64,000 bases of DNA, from positions 1 through 64,000 of the forward strand of contig CAZQSZ010000005.1 of the NCBI GenBank assembly GCA_964596345.1, read 5' to 3'. Both the position numbers and the translations under genes were made by a program. Numbering within the stretch: position 1 is the stretch's first letter; each line of letters begins with the position of its first letter. A model generated the notes under the pieces. That model saw only the letters and a list, made by a program, of their open reading frames with translations. It had not been told where the DNA came from and made no database searches. Positions 52,977-61,102 of the stretch are shown here, in pieces. Source of the DNA: CADEDV01 sp964596345 (GTDB lineage: Bacteria; Bacteroidota; Bacteroidia; Chitinophagales; Chitinophagaceae).

Positions 52977-53915
52977 ATGGAAAAATTAAGGAGCATATTC
53001 CCCAAGTGGCTCATTATTTCACTTAGCACAATCATTATTGGAATAATATTTATTACAATTTTTTATACCACAAAAGAAAAGAGTATACTCATTGAAATAA
53101 TCGGGACTGTTGGGAAATCAATTTTGGGCAGCGGTATTTTTTTAGTTTTTCTTAAATCAATCCAGTTTCTTGGGGTGTTTCGAGATGAAATTAGGAAGAT
53201 AATCTACTCTGATGAAATCTTAAATAGGAGAAATGATATACATGAAATTTGGAAAAAGGTAACCCGGGCTGTCTATCAAAGTGCCTTTCCTTCAATTAGT
53301 TCCAAGATTGAAGATTTAATTCAGGATAAAATATTACCTAGAAAATTAAATTATTATCATAAAGACTTGCATGTAGTTTATGAAATCAATAAAATAGATG
53401 AGTTTCATTTTGAAATAGTAGAGTCACAAAATTTCATCATTATTTCAGATGGTAAGGAAATACCGTTCGAATTTAAAAATCATTACATTAAAACAACTCA
53501 TCAGGATGACAAAAGTAATCTCACTATAGAGTTGTTAATAAATAATGAAAACTTCGACTCAAAAATTATTAAAAGTGAACAAATTTCGTTTGCTGATGAC
53601 CAGATTGGCTTTTGTTTTGAATGTAATTTTCTTTTAAAAGACTCCTCAGAGTATCATGTGAAAAAGATAGTAAAATCAATCCATAGTAATCGATTGAATG
53701 GATACTGGAACTTTGGTATAGGTCGTATAACTGATTCATTTACAATTGATATTCGTAATGTTGGGGAATATGAATTAGATTTAATACCGTATGGGAATAA
53801 TACTTCGTTACAAAAGATTTTTGTATCTTCAACTCTAAATGTTAATAAACATTATGATATTTTAACACCAGGTGATGGATTTATTTTATTGATAAAACCT
53901 AGACTTGTATCTTAA
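52977..53915 (+). CDS. Hypothetical two-helix membrane protein
   Basis: A 312-residue protein with two N-terminal membrane helices (WLIISLSTIIIGIIFITIFY and TVGKSILGSGIFLVFLKSI) and a large soluble C-terminal domain, beta-rich (FHFEIVESQNFIIISDGKEI, YWNFGIGRITDSFTIDIRN). This layout resembles membrane effectors in nucleotide-signalling defence, but no family was recognised and no cyclase is adjacent. The ATG at 52977 is preferred to TTG 52971. A TATATTTG box lies only 3 nt upstream of the ATG, too close for a normal leader. Confidence 0.6.
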   Translation: MEKLRSIFPKWLIISLSTIIIGIIFITIFYTTKEKSILIEIIGTVGKSILGSGIFLVFLKSIQFLGVFRDEIRKIIYSDEILNRRNDIHEIWKKVTRAVYQSAFPSISSKIEDLIQDKILPRKLNYYHKDLHVVYEINKIDEFHFEIVESQNFIIISDGKEIPFEFKNHYIKTTHQDDKSNLTIELLINNENFDSKIIKSEQISFADDQIGFCFECNFLLKDSSEYHVKKIVKSIHSNRLNGYWNFGIGRITDSFTIDIRNVGEYELDLIPYGNNTSLQKIFVSSTLNVNKHYDILTPGDGFILLIKPRLVS

Positions 53916-54027
53916 TTTAAATAGAGATATACTAACCCAAAATCCAAAGTAATGAAACAAAGTAAATTAATTCGAAAAGGTGGTTCAGAACAAGGCTAAT
54001 ACTAAATAGTGAACTACGAAATCATGC

Positions 54028-54058
54028 AAAAGAGAGGCTCATTGAGTCTCTCTTTTTT
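54028..54058 (+). terminator. Intrinsic terminator
   Basis: AGAGAGGCTC-ATT-GAGTCTCTCT with one G-T pair, then TTTTT. Upstream, 53916-54027 has only a 15-codon ORF at about 53952. Confidence 0.7.
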
Positions 54059-54142
54059 ATTTAAAAAATCTTGAGTGAATCCGAAATAGTGTACTTTAAC
54101 TATGCTCAGAATTAATTTAGGTTGACTAATAATTTAAATATT

Positions 54143-54537
54143 CTAAACAATCGGAATACTAGCTGGTGTTTTGCTATCCATAACTAAATGCGAAAGATAG
54201 CTCAATGTAGCAATAGTGGTAATCTCTTTAGTTTCTATTGGTATATTCTGATTCCCATTTACTCTTCCGCCAAAATATGCAACCAATGCTCCTGATGTAA
54301 CACTATGGAAGAATTTACGATGATTTCCATTTGTCGAAGGTTCTGCGAGATCTGGCAAGGCACTGGCAACTCCTCCTACTGCTCCACCCACTAGTAATTT
54401 AGACCAAACTCTGTTCAGTCAAATTTGTAATCAGGATTTAACTGTTTGAGTTTTTGCTGCTTTATGTAGTTAGAAATGGCACTAAATGAAATACCAATGG
54501 CAGCACCAACTTTCACATGATTTTTTGTACTAGCCAT
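54143..54537 (-). pseudogene. Frameshifted membrane-bound hydrolase-like gene (DUF457/YdjM-like)
   Basis: The minus strand starts at ATG 54537 (MASTKNHVKVGAAIGISFSA) and runs to a stop after NPDYKFD. One base out of frame the protein resumes as LNRVWSKLLVGGAVGGVASA and continues ALPDLAEPSTNGNHRKFFHS to the end at 54143. The H-x-x-x-H-S and SYLSHLVMDSKTPASIPIV segments fit the DUF457/YdjM-type membrane hydrolases. A single-base deletion near 54420 explains the break. The 82-residue downstream open frame alone is probably non-functional. A sequencing error cannot be excluded. Confidence 0.7.
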
Positions 54538-54543
54538 TCTCAA

Positions 54544-54824
54544 CTAATTTACTTAAAGATACAATTAGTTTTATTTCAGCCAGCGCAAGGCAAAGATATA
54601 GGCTCAACATACGTCAGTCAAGGTCTGCATTTCGCTTTGCTCCACTTGCCTCCGGTTTTCACAAAAAAATCTCCATCCAATACATAGCCGAAAAGAATAT
54701 TTCGGGATAGTATTTTTTTGCAAAAAACCTTGACTTCCTCCCACGCTTCTATTATGGGTGCCTATCGCTGGCCAACTCCGGCGGTGAGCCGAAAGGTTCA
54801 TTTATAAACCCTAAAACCTTCAGA
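54544..54824. other. Non-coding block upstream of ssb
   Basis: No gene seen. It contains a CCGAAA..TTTCGG hairpin (about 54689-54708), poly-T/A tracts and GC-rich words near 54770-54800. Location before ssb and the coupling ATPase makes it a candidate transfer or replication origin; no nick-site motif was recognised. Confidence 0.3.
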
Positions 54825-55196
54825 ATGGTACTTATTGGAAGAATCACGAAAGATGCAAGCATTAAGAAACTCAAAGATGACCGGGAAGTCGTCAATTTCT
54901 CTATTGCTATTAATGACTACTACAAACTCAAAGGGCAAGTTGAAGGTGTCACTCTCACAACCTATTACAACTGCTCCTATTGGATTAGCTCTAAGATTAC
55001 CTCCCGCCTGACCAAAGGAAGTTTGGTTGAGCTAAGTGGTCGCATTTACATCAATGCCTATATGGGCCTTGATGGAGAAGCCAAAGCCTCACTGAACTGT
55101 CATGTTAACAGCATCACTATTCACCTGGCCGGGAAGAGGAAGGAGGCAGCTGCAAAGCAATCAAAGGAAGAATCTATTGATGACTTGCCTTTTTGA
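54825..55196 (+). CDS. ssb: Single-stranded DNA-binding protein
   Basis: A 123-residue Ssb with one OB fold (VLIGRITKDASIKKLKDDRE, VVNFSIAINDYYK, TTYYNCSYWIS, GSLVELSGRIYINAYMG) and an acidic C-terminal tip ESIDDLPF that recruits partner proteins. Shorter linker than chromosomal Ssb, as usual on mobile elements. It should coat single-stranded DNA during transfer or replication of the element. Followed by a perfect 30-bp palindrome. Confidence 0.93.
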   Translation: MVLIGRITKDASIKKLKDDREVVNFSIAINDYYKLKGQVEGVTLTTYYNCSYWISSKITSRLTKGSLVELSGRIYINAYMGLDGEAKASLNCHVNSITIHLAGKRKEAAAKQSKEESIDDLPF

Positions 55197-55213
55197 AAAC
55201 CCAATTCGCTGGG

Positions 55214-55243
55214 AAGCTGCCACCGTATGTACGGTGGCAGCTT
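55214..55243. repeat. Perfect 30-bp palindrome after ssb
   Basis: AAGCTGCCACCGTA-TG-complement, a 14-bp stem with a 2-nt loop. No T run follows, so it may be a protein-binding or cruciform site rather than an intrinsic terminator. Confidence 0.7.
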
Positions 55244-55357
55244 GAGTGAAATCAGGAAGTTTAAATATGACTAAGGGTTATTCATTAAAATCCCGGAAAG
55301 TGGTATAGGCTCTTTATGCTGAGTTTTTTATTTTTTATTCCACCAAAACCACCACCT

Positions 55358-55951
55358 ATGTCTTTCACACTTCTTCAGCAATACGGCCGTGACTCTGGAT
55401 TAAGTATCTGGGAAATTCTGTTAATTATTTTCTTAGTTTTTTGCGTGTACTCCTTAGTAAAGGGCAGTGCTATGCTAAAAACTGTTCTTTCGCATTGGCA
55501 CCACCGATTTGAAACTGTGCCTTTTTCTTCGCAGGAATTTTATCAGAGTGTTGAGTCAATTTTAAAAACAAAAGAGCTGACTAGGCTTTCAATTTCCCGA
55601 GTCGGGTATGCACAGGGCGGGTTTCTATCACCAAACAGGGAATATCTGCGAGTGGGGTATAAAGAATATATCTATGATATATGTGCAGCTCCCTTTGCCA
55701 CCGGATACTTTGTTTCCTGGTGGCTTGGAGAAACAGGAAATCCAATTAGGGATTTTTTCATTAACCTTCCTATGATAGGGAAGTTCTTTAATAGACGGAA
55801 GAAAACGTTTTTTGAACTCGATACCGAGATTATGTTTAAAGAGACGGTTAGCTCTTGTGTCCGGGAGGCAATTGAAAAGCTTACAGAAAATAAGGGGGTA
55901 AGAAAACTAGCTGATGCTGAGTGGAAGGAATATAACCGCTTCAATAGCTAA
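55358..55951 (+). CDS. Hypothetical membrane-anchored protein
   Basis: About 197 residues from ATG 55358 (an in-frame ATG at 55316 is possible). One membrane helix (WEILLIIFLVFCVYSLVKGS), then a soluble domain (FSSQEFYQSVESILKTKELT, EYLRVGYKEYIYDICAAPFA). It ends 4 bp before the large VirD4-like ATPase gene, so it probably anchors or assists that protein. No family recognised. Confidence 0.65.
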   Translation: MSFTLLQQYGRDSGLSIWEILLIIFLVFCVYSLVKGSAMLKTVLSHWHHRFETVPFSSQEFYQSVESILKTKELTRLSISRVGYAQGGFLSPNREYLRVGYKEYIYDICAAPFATGYFVSWWLGETGNPIRDFFINLPMIGKFFNRRKKTFFELDTEIMFKETVSSCVREAIEKLTENKGVRKLADAEWKEYNRFNS

Positions 55952-55955
55952 GTAT

Positions 55956-58900
55956 ATGGTATCGGAAAAGATACAACAGCTCACCACTCAATTCTATGAA
56001 TGGGAGATATTAGGTAGAGGTTGGCTTTTTGCTGACGAGCCAGTTGATCTGGAGCCACCTTTCACTCCCTTTTTTGGTCATTTCATTAAACAACAAACAT
56101 TTTTTGATGATGGTTTACGACCCACTTTGTTAAGTAGTATTGCTTCAGTTTTCCAGAAAAAGAAGGAACCTAAAACTGTTGAATTAGCTCCCGAGGTATC
56201 TTATGATTTATTTCCTTTCACTGATTCTTCACCCCATACAGTCCTTCAACTCCGTATTTCTAAACAATCCAAAGTTTCAGCACAGGAAATAGAGCAATTG
56301 CTGACGATGCTTTCATATTGTCTTAGGCCAATAAGCTTTGAGATCATCGGTACAGCTAAGACTATCACTGTGCAATTTGTATGCAGGCAGGGTGATGCTG
56401 GATATATTAAAAGTCAGCTTGCAACCTATTTCAAAGGAGTACCCGTTCTGGAAATTGATAGCGTACAACCTTTAATAAATGAAGAATTAGCAATTGCCAC
56501 GGTAGATTTTGGGCTGCAACAAGAATTCATGCGTCCCCTTGGTCAATTAAAAAATTCATTCATTGACCCGTTAACCGGACTATTCTCAATTCTGGAACAT
56601 TTGCAAGGAGAAGATCAGGTGATATTTCAAGTATTATTTAACGGAGTCATGAATCATTGGGACTATAGTATTATTTCTTCTGTTTCTGATAAAAAGGGTG
56701 GTCCATTCTTTGAAGATGCTCCAGAAATGCTGCCATTAGCTAAGGAGAAGATAAGTACTACACTCTTTTCGGCAACAGTGAGATTGGTGTCCCAAGCGCA
56801 GACTATAGAGGAATCTTTTTCAATACTTCAAAAACTAATCTTTGCCTTAACTACAAATACTAAATCCCACACTAATTCTTTACACCCTCTACAAACCGAC
56901 ACCTACACTTTAGAGCAAAGAATATGTGATATTGAACTTCGGGAGTCACATAGAGTAGGGATGCTGTTAAATGCCAGGGAACTGGCAACTTTAATTCACA
57001 TCCCCGGCTCCCAACTTATCACCAAAAAAGTTTTAGCAGATACCAGAAAAACTAAATCTGCCCCTGCTATAACAGAGGGGCATACATTCAAGCTAGGACT
57101 AAATGTGCACGACGGGATAGATAGGATCATCACAGTTAGCAATGAGCAAAGGTTAAAACATACCCATATTATCGGAGCCACTGGTACTGGGAAATCAACT
57201 TTGCTTCTCTCAATGATAAACCAGGATATTGCAAATGGAGGAGGAGTGGCAGTACTTGATCCATATGGAGGGTTAATTGATAAACTGATTTCCAACATCC
57301 CACTTTCCCGTCTCAATGATGTTATTTTGATAGATCCTTCGGATAGCGAATTTCCAGTAGGATTTAATATTTTAAAAGCGCATTCCGATATTGAAAAGGA
57401 AGTTCTCTCATCTGATCTGGTAGCGGCCTTTCGAAAACTATCTACCAGTTGGGGTGACCAGATGAATTCCGTCTTTGCTAATGCCATACTGGCTTTCTTG
57501 GAAAGTACCAAAGGTGGGACACTTATTGATATGAGAAGGTTTCTGATTGAGAAGTCATATCGGGAGGCTTTTCTTTCAAATGTTCCAGACAAGAGTATTT
57601 CATACTATTGGCAAAAGGAATATCCGCTCCTAAAAACTAATTCAATTGGTCCTATTCTGACAAGACTTGATGCTTTTTTGAGACCCCGTTTGATTCGCAA
57701 TATGGTAGCCCAATCAAAGGGAATTGATTTTGAGCAGATATTAAATTCTCAGAAAATACTTTTGGTTAAACTCTCTCAAGGATTAATTGGTTCGGAGAAT
57801 AGTTATCTGTTAGGCACGTTTGTAGTCTCCAAAATTCACCAGGCTGCCCTTGCTAGAGAAACTACTACAGTTAGAAATGATTTCTTTCTGTATGTGGACG
57901 AGTTTCAACATTTCATCACCCCTTCAATGTCTCATATTCTCTCTGGTACTCGACAATATCATGTCGGGCTGATATTAGCTCATCAGGATTTGCAACAGGT
58001 TCAAAAGGCCGATAATGAAGTACTCTCTAGCCTTATAGCTAATGCTGGAACAAGAATTTGTTTCCGGTTAGGAGATAATGATGCCAAAAAAATGGCTGAG
58101 GGTTTCTCTTTTTTTGATGCACAAGATTTACAGAACTTAAATACCGGCGAGGCCATAGTGCGCATTGAGAGACCTGAATTTGACTTTAGTCTTTCAACAA
58201 TACCATTTAATACTTCACCTGGAGAGTTTGCAACAAAGGAATTGGTAATTGAGCAATCAAGGCAGAGAAATAGCACTCCAAAACAAGAAGTTGAAGAAAT
58301 ACTCATGGAGAGTATGGGTGATGTGGTGACGCCGGAGAGTGTAGAGCAAAAAGTACCAGAAAAGCAAAAGGTTTATGCGCCACCAAAGAAGGAGGAAATT
58401 ATTTCGATACCAATTGATAAATCAGTTCCAATACCACAAGCCAAAGTGACTGATGAGCAGATCAAGGAAGTGGTTAAGAAAAAGGAAATAACTCAGCACC
58501 GCTATTTGCAATCTCTCATAAAGAAAATGGCGGAGTCAAAAGGCTATAGAGCTATTATCGAAGCCCCGACACCAGATGGTAAAGGAAGTGTGGATGTCTC
58601 AATTGAGGGAAATGGTTTAAAAATAGCTTGTGAAGTATCTGTAACAACAGATAGTGCCTGGGAGATTCACAATATTGAAAAGTGTCTTTCAGCCGGATAT
58701 GATGAAGTCTTTGTTTGTAGCGTGGATAATAAGACCATTGAGATCTTGAAAGAAAAAGTGTCAGAGAAATTTGGAAGCCTAGCTAAGAAAAATGTATCTA
58801 TCGGAGACCCTGAAGATTTATTTGTATTGCTCGATGCAAATATGCAAGTAGGGAGTAACACTGAAACAACTATTAAAGGCTATCGGGTGAAGGTTGAGTA

Positions 58901-58988
58901 TGATGATATTTCTGGTGAAGCAATGCAGAAGAAGAGGGAATCGGTTGCAAAATTAATTAGCGATGCCATGAAAAAATTTAAGAAATAG
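55956..58988 (+). CDS. Large VirD4/HerA-like ATPase with C-terminal nuclease-like domain
   Basis: A 1010-residue protein; ATG 55956 follows the upstream stop by 4 bp. Residues 1-390 are a large N-terminal domain absent from the short paralogue at 36860. The ATPase core has Walker A GATGTGKST, the AVLDPYGGLIDKLI element and Walker B FFLYVDEFQHF. The C-terminal part, beyond a proline-rich linker, contains GKGSVDVSIEGNGLKIACEV, the D...E-x-S pattern of a restriction-endonuclease-like fold with the lysine replaced, followed by YDEVFVCSVDN. It may pump and process element DNA; the conjugation role is inferred. Confidence 0.82.
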   Translation: MVSEKIQQLTTQFYEWEILGRGWLFADEPVDLEPPFTPFFGHFIKQQTFFDDGLRPTLLSSIASVFQKKKEPKTVELAPEVSYDLFPFTDSSPHTVLQLRISKQSKVSAQEIEQLLTMLSYCLRPISFEIIGTAKTITVQFVCRQGDAGYIKSQLATYFKGVPVLEIDSVQPLINEELAIATVDFGLQQEFMRPLGQLKNSFIDPLTGLFSILEHLQGEDQVIFQVLFNGVMNHWDYSIISSVSDKKGGPFFEDAPEMLPLAKEKISTTLFSATVRLVSQAQTIEESFSILQKLIFALTTNTKSHTNSLHPLQTDTYTLEQRICDIELRESHRVGMLLNARELATLIHIPGSQLITKKVLADTRKTKSAPAITEGHTFKLGLNVHDGIDRIITVSNEQRLKHTHIIGATGTGKSTLLLSMINQDIANGGGVAVLDPYGGLIDKLISNIPLSRLNDVILIDPSDSEFPVGFNILKAHSDIEKEVLSSDLVAAFRKLSTSWGDQMNSVFANAILAFLESTKGGTLIDMRRFLIEKSYREAFLSNVPDKSISYYWQKEYPLLKTNSIGPILTRLDAFLRPRLIRNMVAQSKGIDFEQILNSQKILLVKLSQGLIGSENSYLLGTFVVSKIHQAALARETTTVRNDFFLYVDEFQHFITPSMSHILSGTRQYHVGLILAHQDLQQVQKADNEVLSSLIANAGTRICFRLGDNDAKKMAEGFSFFDAQDLQNLNTGEAIVRIERPEFDFSLSTIPFNTSPGEFATKELVIEQSRQRNSTPKQEVEEILMESMGDVVTPESVEQKVPEKQKVYAPPKKEEIISIPIDKSVPIPQAKVTDEQIKEVVKKKEITQHRYLQSLIKKMAESKGYRAIIEAPTPDGKGSVDVSIEGNGLKIACEVSVTTDSAWEIHNIEKCLSAGYDEVFVCSVDNKTIEILKEKVSEKFGSLAKKNVSIGDPEDLFVLLDANMQVGSNTETTIKGYRVKVEYDDISGEAMQKKRESVAKLISDAMKKFKK

Positions 58989-59023
58989 TGAAGTGATCTT
59001 ATTGCAATTTCGTAAATTTATGT

Positions 59024-59251
59024 ATGCCAACATTTCTACTATTTCTAAATGGAAAACCCGTTGAAATTGAATATACCGAACTCTATGCTGGTACTGAAAA
59101 AAGGTATGTGATAAAGGTAAACGATGTTGGAGTGGTGGCAAGACAAAACGGGGAATTATGGGAAGTGTTAGGAAGGACAACTATTGATAACAACTTGCTT
59201 CAAAAAATTGGAGAAAGAATTTCGGAGGAAGCTAAATCAAGTGTATTGTGA
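59024..59251 (+). CDS. Small hypothetical protein
   Basis: A 75-residue beta-rich protein (FLLFLNGKPVEIEYTELYAG, VIKVNDVGVVARQNGELWEV). No family recognised. It overlaps the next gene by 4 bp (GTGA) and belongs to the unit leading to the recombinase. Confidence 0.6.
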   Translation: MPTFLLFLNGKPVEIEYTELYAGTEKRYVIKVNDVGVVARQNGELWEVLGRTTIDNNLLQKIGERISEEAKSSVL

Positions 59252-59496
59252 CACTGTATCAATTCAATATGTTAGATGAAGCTGAACAGATGGAAGCAAT
59301 CTGGAAGTATGCTGTTACACTGGCATTTCGGGAAGACGAGTTAAATAAATATGAGCTTCTGCAAATTGATGATTTTTATATCGAATTAGAACACCATAAG
59401 GAGTATAACGTATTACGTGGACTTCGTACCTTTAAAACTACAACGCTTTTAGAACCATATCTAGGACAGATAGAAATTCCAAAGGCAGGGGAATAA
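59248..59496 (+). CDS. Small hypothetical protein
   Basis: An 82-residue acidic protein with GTG start overlapping the previous stop. Helical N-terminal part (MLDEAEQMEAIWKYAVTLAF) and a C-terminal beta end (LEPYLGQIEIPKAGE). No family recognised. Lies 103 bp before the serine recombinase. Confidence 0.6.
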   Translation: MTLYQFNMLDEAEQMEAIWKYAVTLAFREDELNKYELLQIDDFYIELEHHKEYNVLRGLRTFKTTTLLEPYLGQIEIPKAGE

Positions 59497-59599
59497 TCAT
59501 TATTTCTGCTACATCCCTGAAATATCTTAACCCCTCTATTATAGTTATTGATTGTGAGTACATTTTGTATTCATTATTTGTTATGTAAAAACTACTACA

Positions 59600-61102
59600 A
59601 TGGAGAGCAAAAAGAGGGTTGGTATCTGGCTCAGGGTATCCACCGAATTTCAGGTTGAAAGTGAAAGCCCGGAACATCATGAACAACGGGGTCGATATTA
59701 TGCTGCCGCCAAAGATTGGGACGTGGTTGAAATATACCGCCTGGATGCCATTAGCGGGAAATCGGTAATGGATCATCCTGAGACAAAGCGCATGCTCAGA
59801 GACTTGCATAAGGGGCATATAAAGGCACTAATATTTTCAAAGCTGGCCAGGGTCGCCAGAAACACAAAAGAGCTTCTAGAGTTCTCAGAAATCTTCAGGA
59901 ATGAGGGTGGAGATTTGATTTCTCTTTCCGAGAATATTGATACCAGCACACCTGCCGGAAGGCTCTTTTATACCATGATTGCCGCTATGGCTACCTGGGA
60001 ACGGGAAGAAATTGCTGACCGGGTAGCGGCCTCTGTTCCAATTAGGGCTCAAATGGGCAAGCCATTAGGCGGAGCCGCATCATTTGGCTATAAATGGGAG
60101 GGAAAAGAACTAGTCATTGATCCTAAGGAAGCACCAGTTCGTAAACTGATGTATGAAATCTTCTTAAAACTGAAACGGAAGAAAGCAACAGCTACAGAAT
60201 TAAACACGCTTGGCTACAGAACCAGAAATGGCTCAAAATTTACAGACACTACGGTAGAGCGCCTGATCCGTGATTCATCGGCCAAGGGCATCCGAAGGGC
60301 TAACTATACTAAAAGCACCGGAGAAGGGAAGAAATGGGTTGAAAAAAGCGAAAAGGATTGGGTGCTAACTCCATGTCCAGCCATAGTCTCTGAGGACTTA
60401 TGGAATCAGTGTAACAGCGTTCTTGATGCTCAGCATAAAAAGAGAAATAAGCCAGGTCCCAGGGCTGTCCACTTGCTTTCGGGATACCTTTCCTGCCATT
60501 GTGGGGCAAAAATGTATGTGTATCATGAAGCTCCCAACTATGCCTGCAAAAAGTGCAAGAATAAGATTGCAGCCAGCGATATTGACGAGATATTCCACAG
60601 CCAGCTGAAGTCATTCCTTCTGACTGATACCGACATGGAAACCTATCTTCAAAAGTCTGATTCCATGATTCAGGAACGCCAGTCCCTACTGTCCAGTGTT
60701 CAATCAGAAGTGGGGACACTGAAAAAGAGCTTGGAAAAGTACATCGGTATGAGGATGAATGATGATCTAACCTCAGAGAGGTTCAAGGAATTTTACTTAC
60801 CAATAGAAGAGAGGCTTGGACAACTGGAAAAGCAAATACCAGAATTGGAAGCCGAGATTGACTTCCTGAGGATTCAATACCTATCTTCCGATACAGTACT
60901 TCGGGAGGCTAAAGACTTATACGATAGGTGGCTAGAACTTCCATTTGAGGAGAAGAGGGCTATTGTAGAACTCATTACAGAACAAATCGTTATAGGAAAG
61001 GAGGACATTAATATCAAACTTTCTTATCTCCCCCATACCCCCTCTTTCCAACAAAATCCCGGAAATAAGCAACAGAACTTCAGGGATTCATCGAAGCGAT
61101 GA
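59600..61102 (+). CDS. Large serine recombinase (element integrase), tail cut at attR
   Basis: A 500-residue large serine recombinase. Catalytic S14 in GIWLRVSTEFQVE, resolvase core (ALIFSKLARVARNTKELLEF, MIAAMATWEREEIADR), recombinase domain, zinc ribbon with four cysteines (SCHCGAKM and YACKKCKNK), and a coiled coil (about 350-420). It reads to the right end of E2. The crossover core falls inside codons 494-495, so the last six residues (RDSSKR) and the stop come from comM DNA. In the circular element the frame continues as IPALPFSR into the HTH regulator. It is the obvious enzyme for insertion into comM. Confidence 0.92.
   Translation: MESKKRVGIWLRVSTEFQVESESPEHHEQRGRYYAAAKDWDVVEIYRLDAISGKSVMDHPETKRMLRDLHKGHIKALIFSKLARVARNTKELLEFSEIFRNEGGDLISLSENIDTSTPAGRLFYTMIAAMATWEREEIADRVAASVPIRAQMGKPLGGAASFGYKWEGKELVIDPKEAPVRKLMYEIFLKLKRKKATATELNTLGYRTRNGSKFTDTTVERLIRDSSAKGIRRANYTKSTGEGKKWVEKSEKDWVLTPCPAIVSEDLWNQCNSVLDAQHKKRNKPGPRAVHLLSGYLSCHCGAKMYVYHEAPNYACKKCKNKIAASDIDEIFHSQLKSFLLTDTDMETYLQKSDSMIQERQSLLSSVQSEVGTLKKSLEKYIGMRMNDDLTSERFKEFYLPIEERLGQLEKQIPELEAEIDFLRIQYLSSDTVLREAKDLYDRWLELPFEEKRAIVELITEQIVIGKEDINIKLSYLPHTPSFQQNPGNKQQNFRDSSKR
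61081..61082. other. attR core dinucleotide (CA)
   Basis: Right crossover point: element sequence ends GCAACAGAACTT, then CA, then comM (GGGATTCATCGAAGC). The same CA starts the left ends at 17595 and 21940. Confidence 0.85.

Larger units (their letters stand above)
17595..61082. mobile_element. Composite serine-recombinase element inserted in comM
   Basis: Outer boundaries are fixed by the comM reading frame. The element starts after the CA dinucleotide at 17595-17596 and ends at CA 61081-61082. Removing the interval with one CA retained rebuilds a 516-codon comM with no base gained or lost. A large serine recombinase gene reads to the right end. The left-end sequence is repeated at 21940, giving two tandem units. 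Cargo: CBASS-like operon, RHS toxin region, antirestriction and DNA-processing genes. No recognisable relaxase or conjugation channel was seen. Confidence 0.93.
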
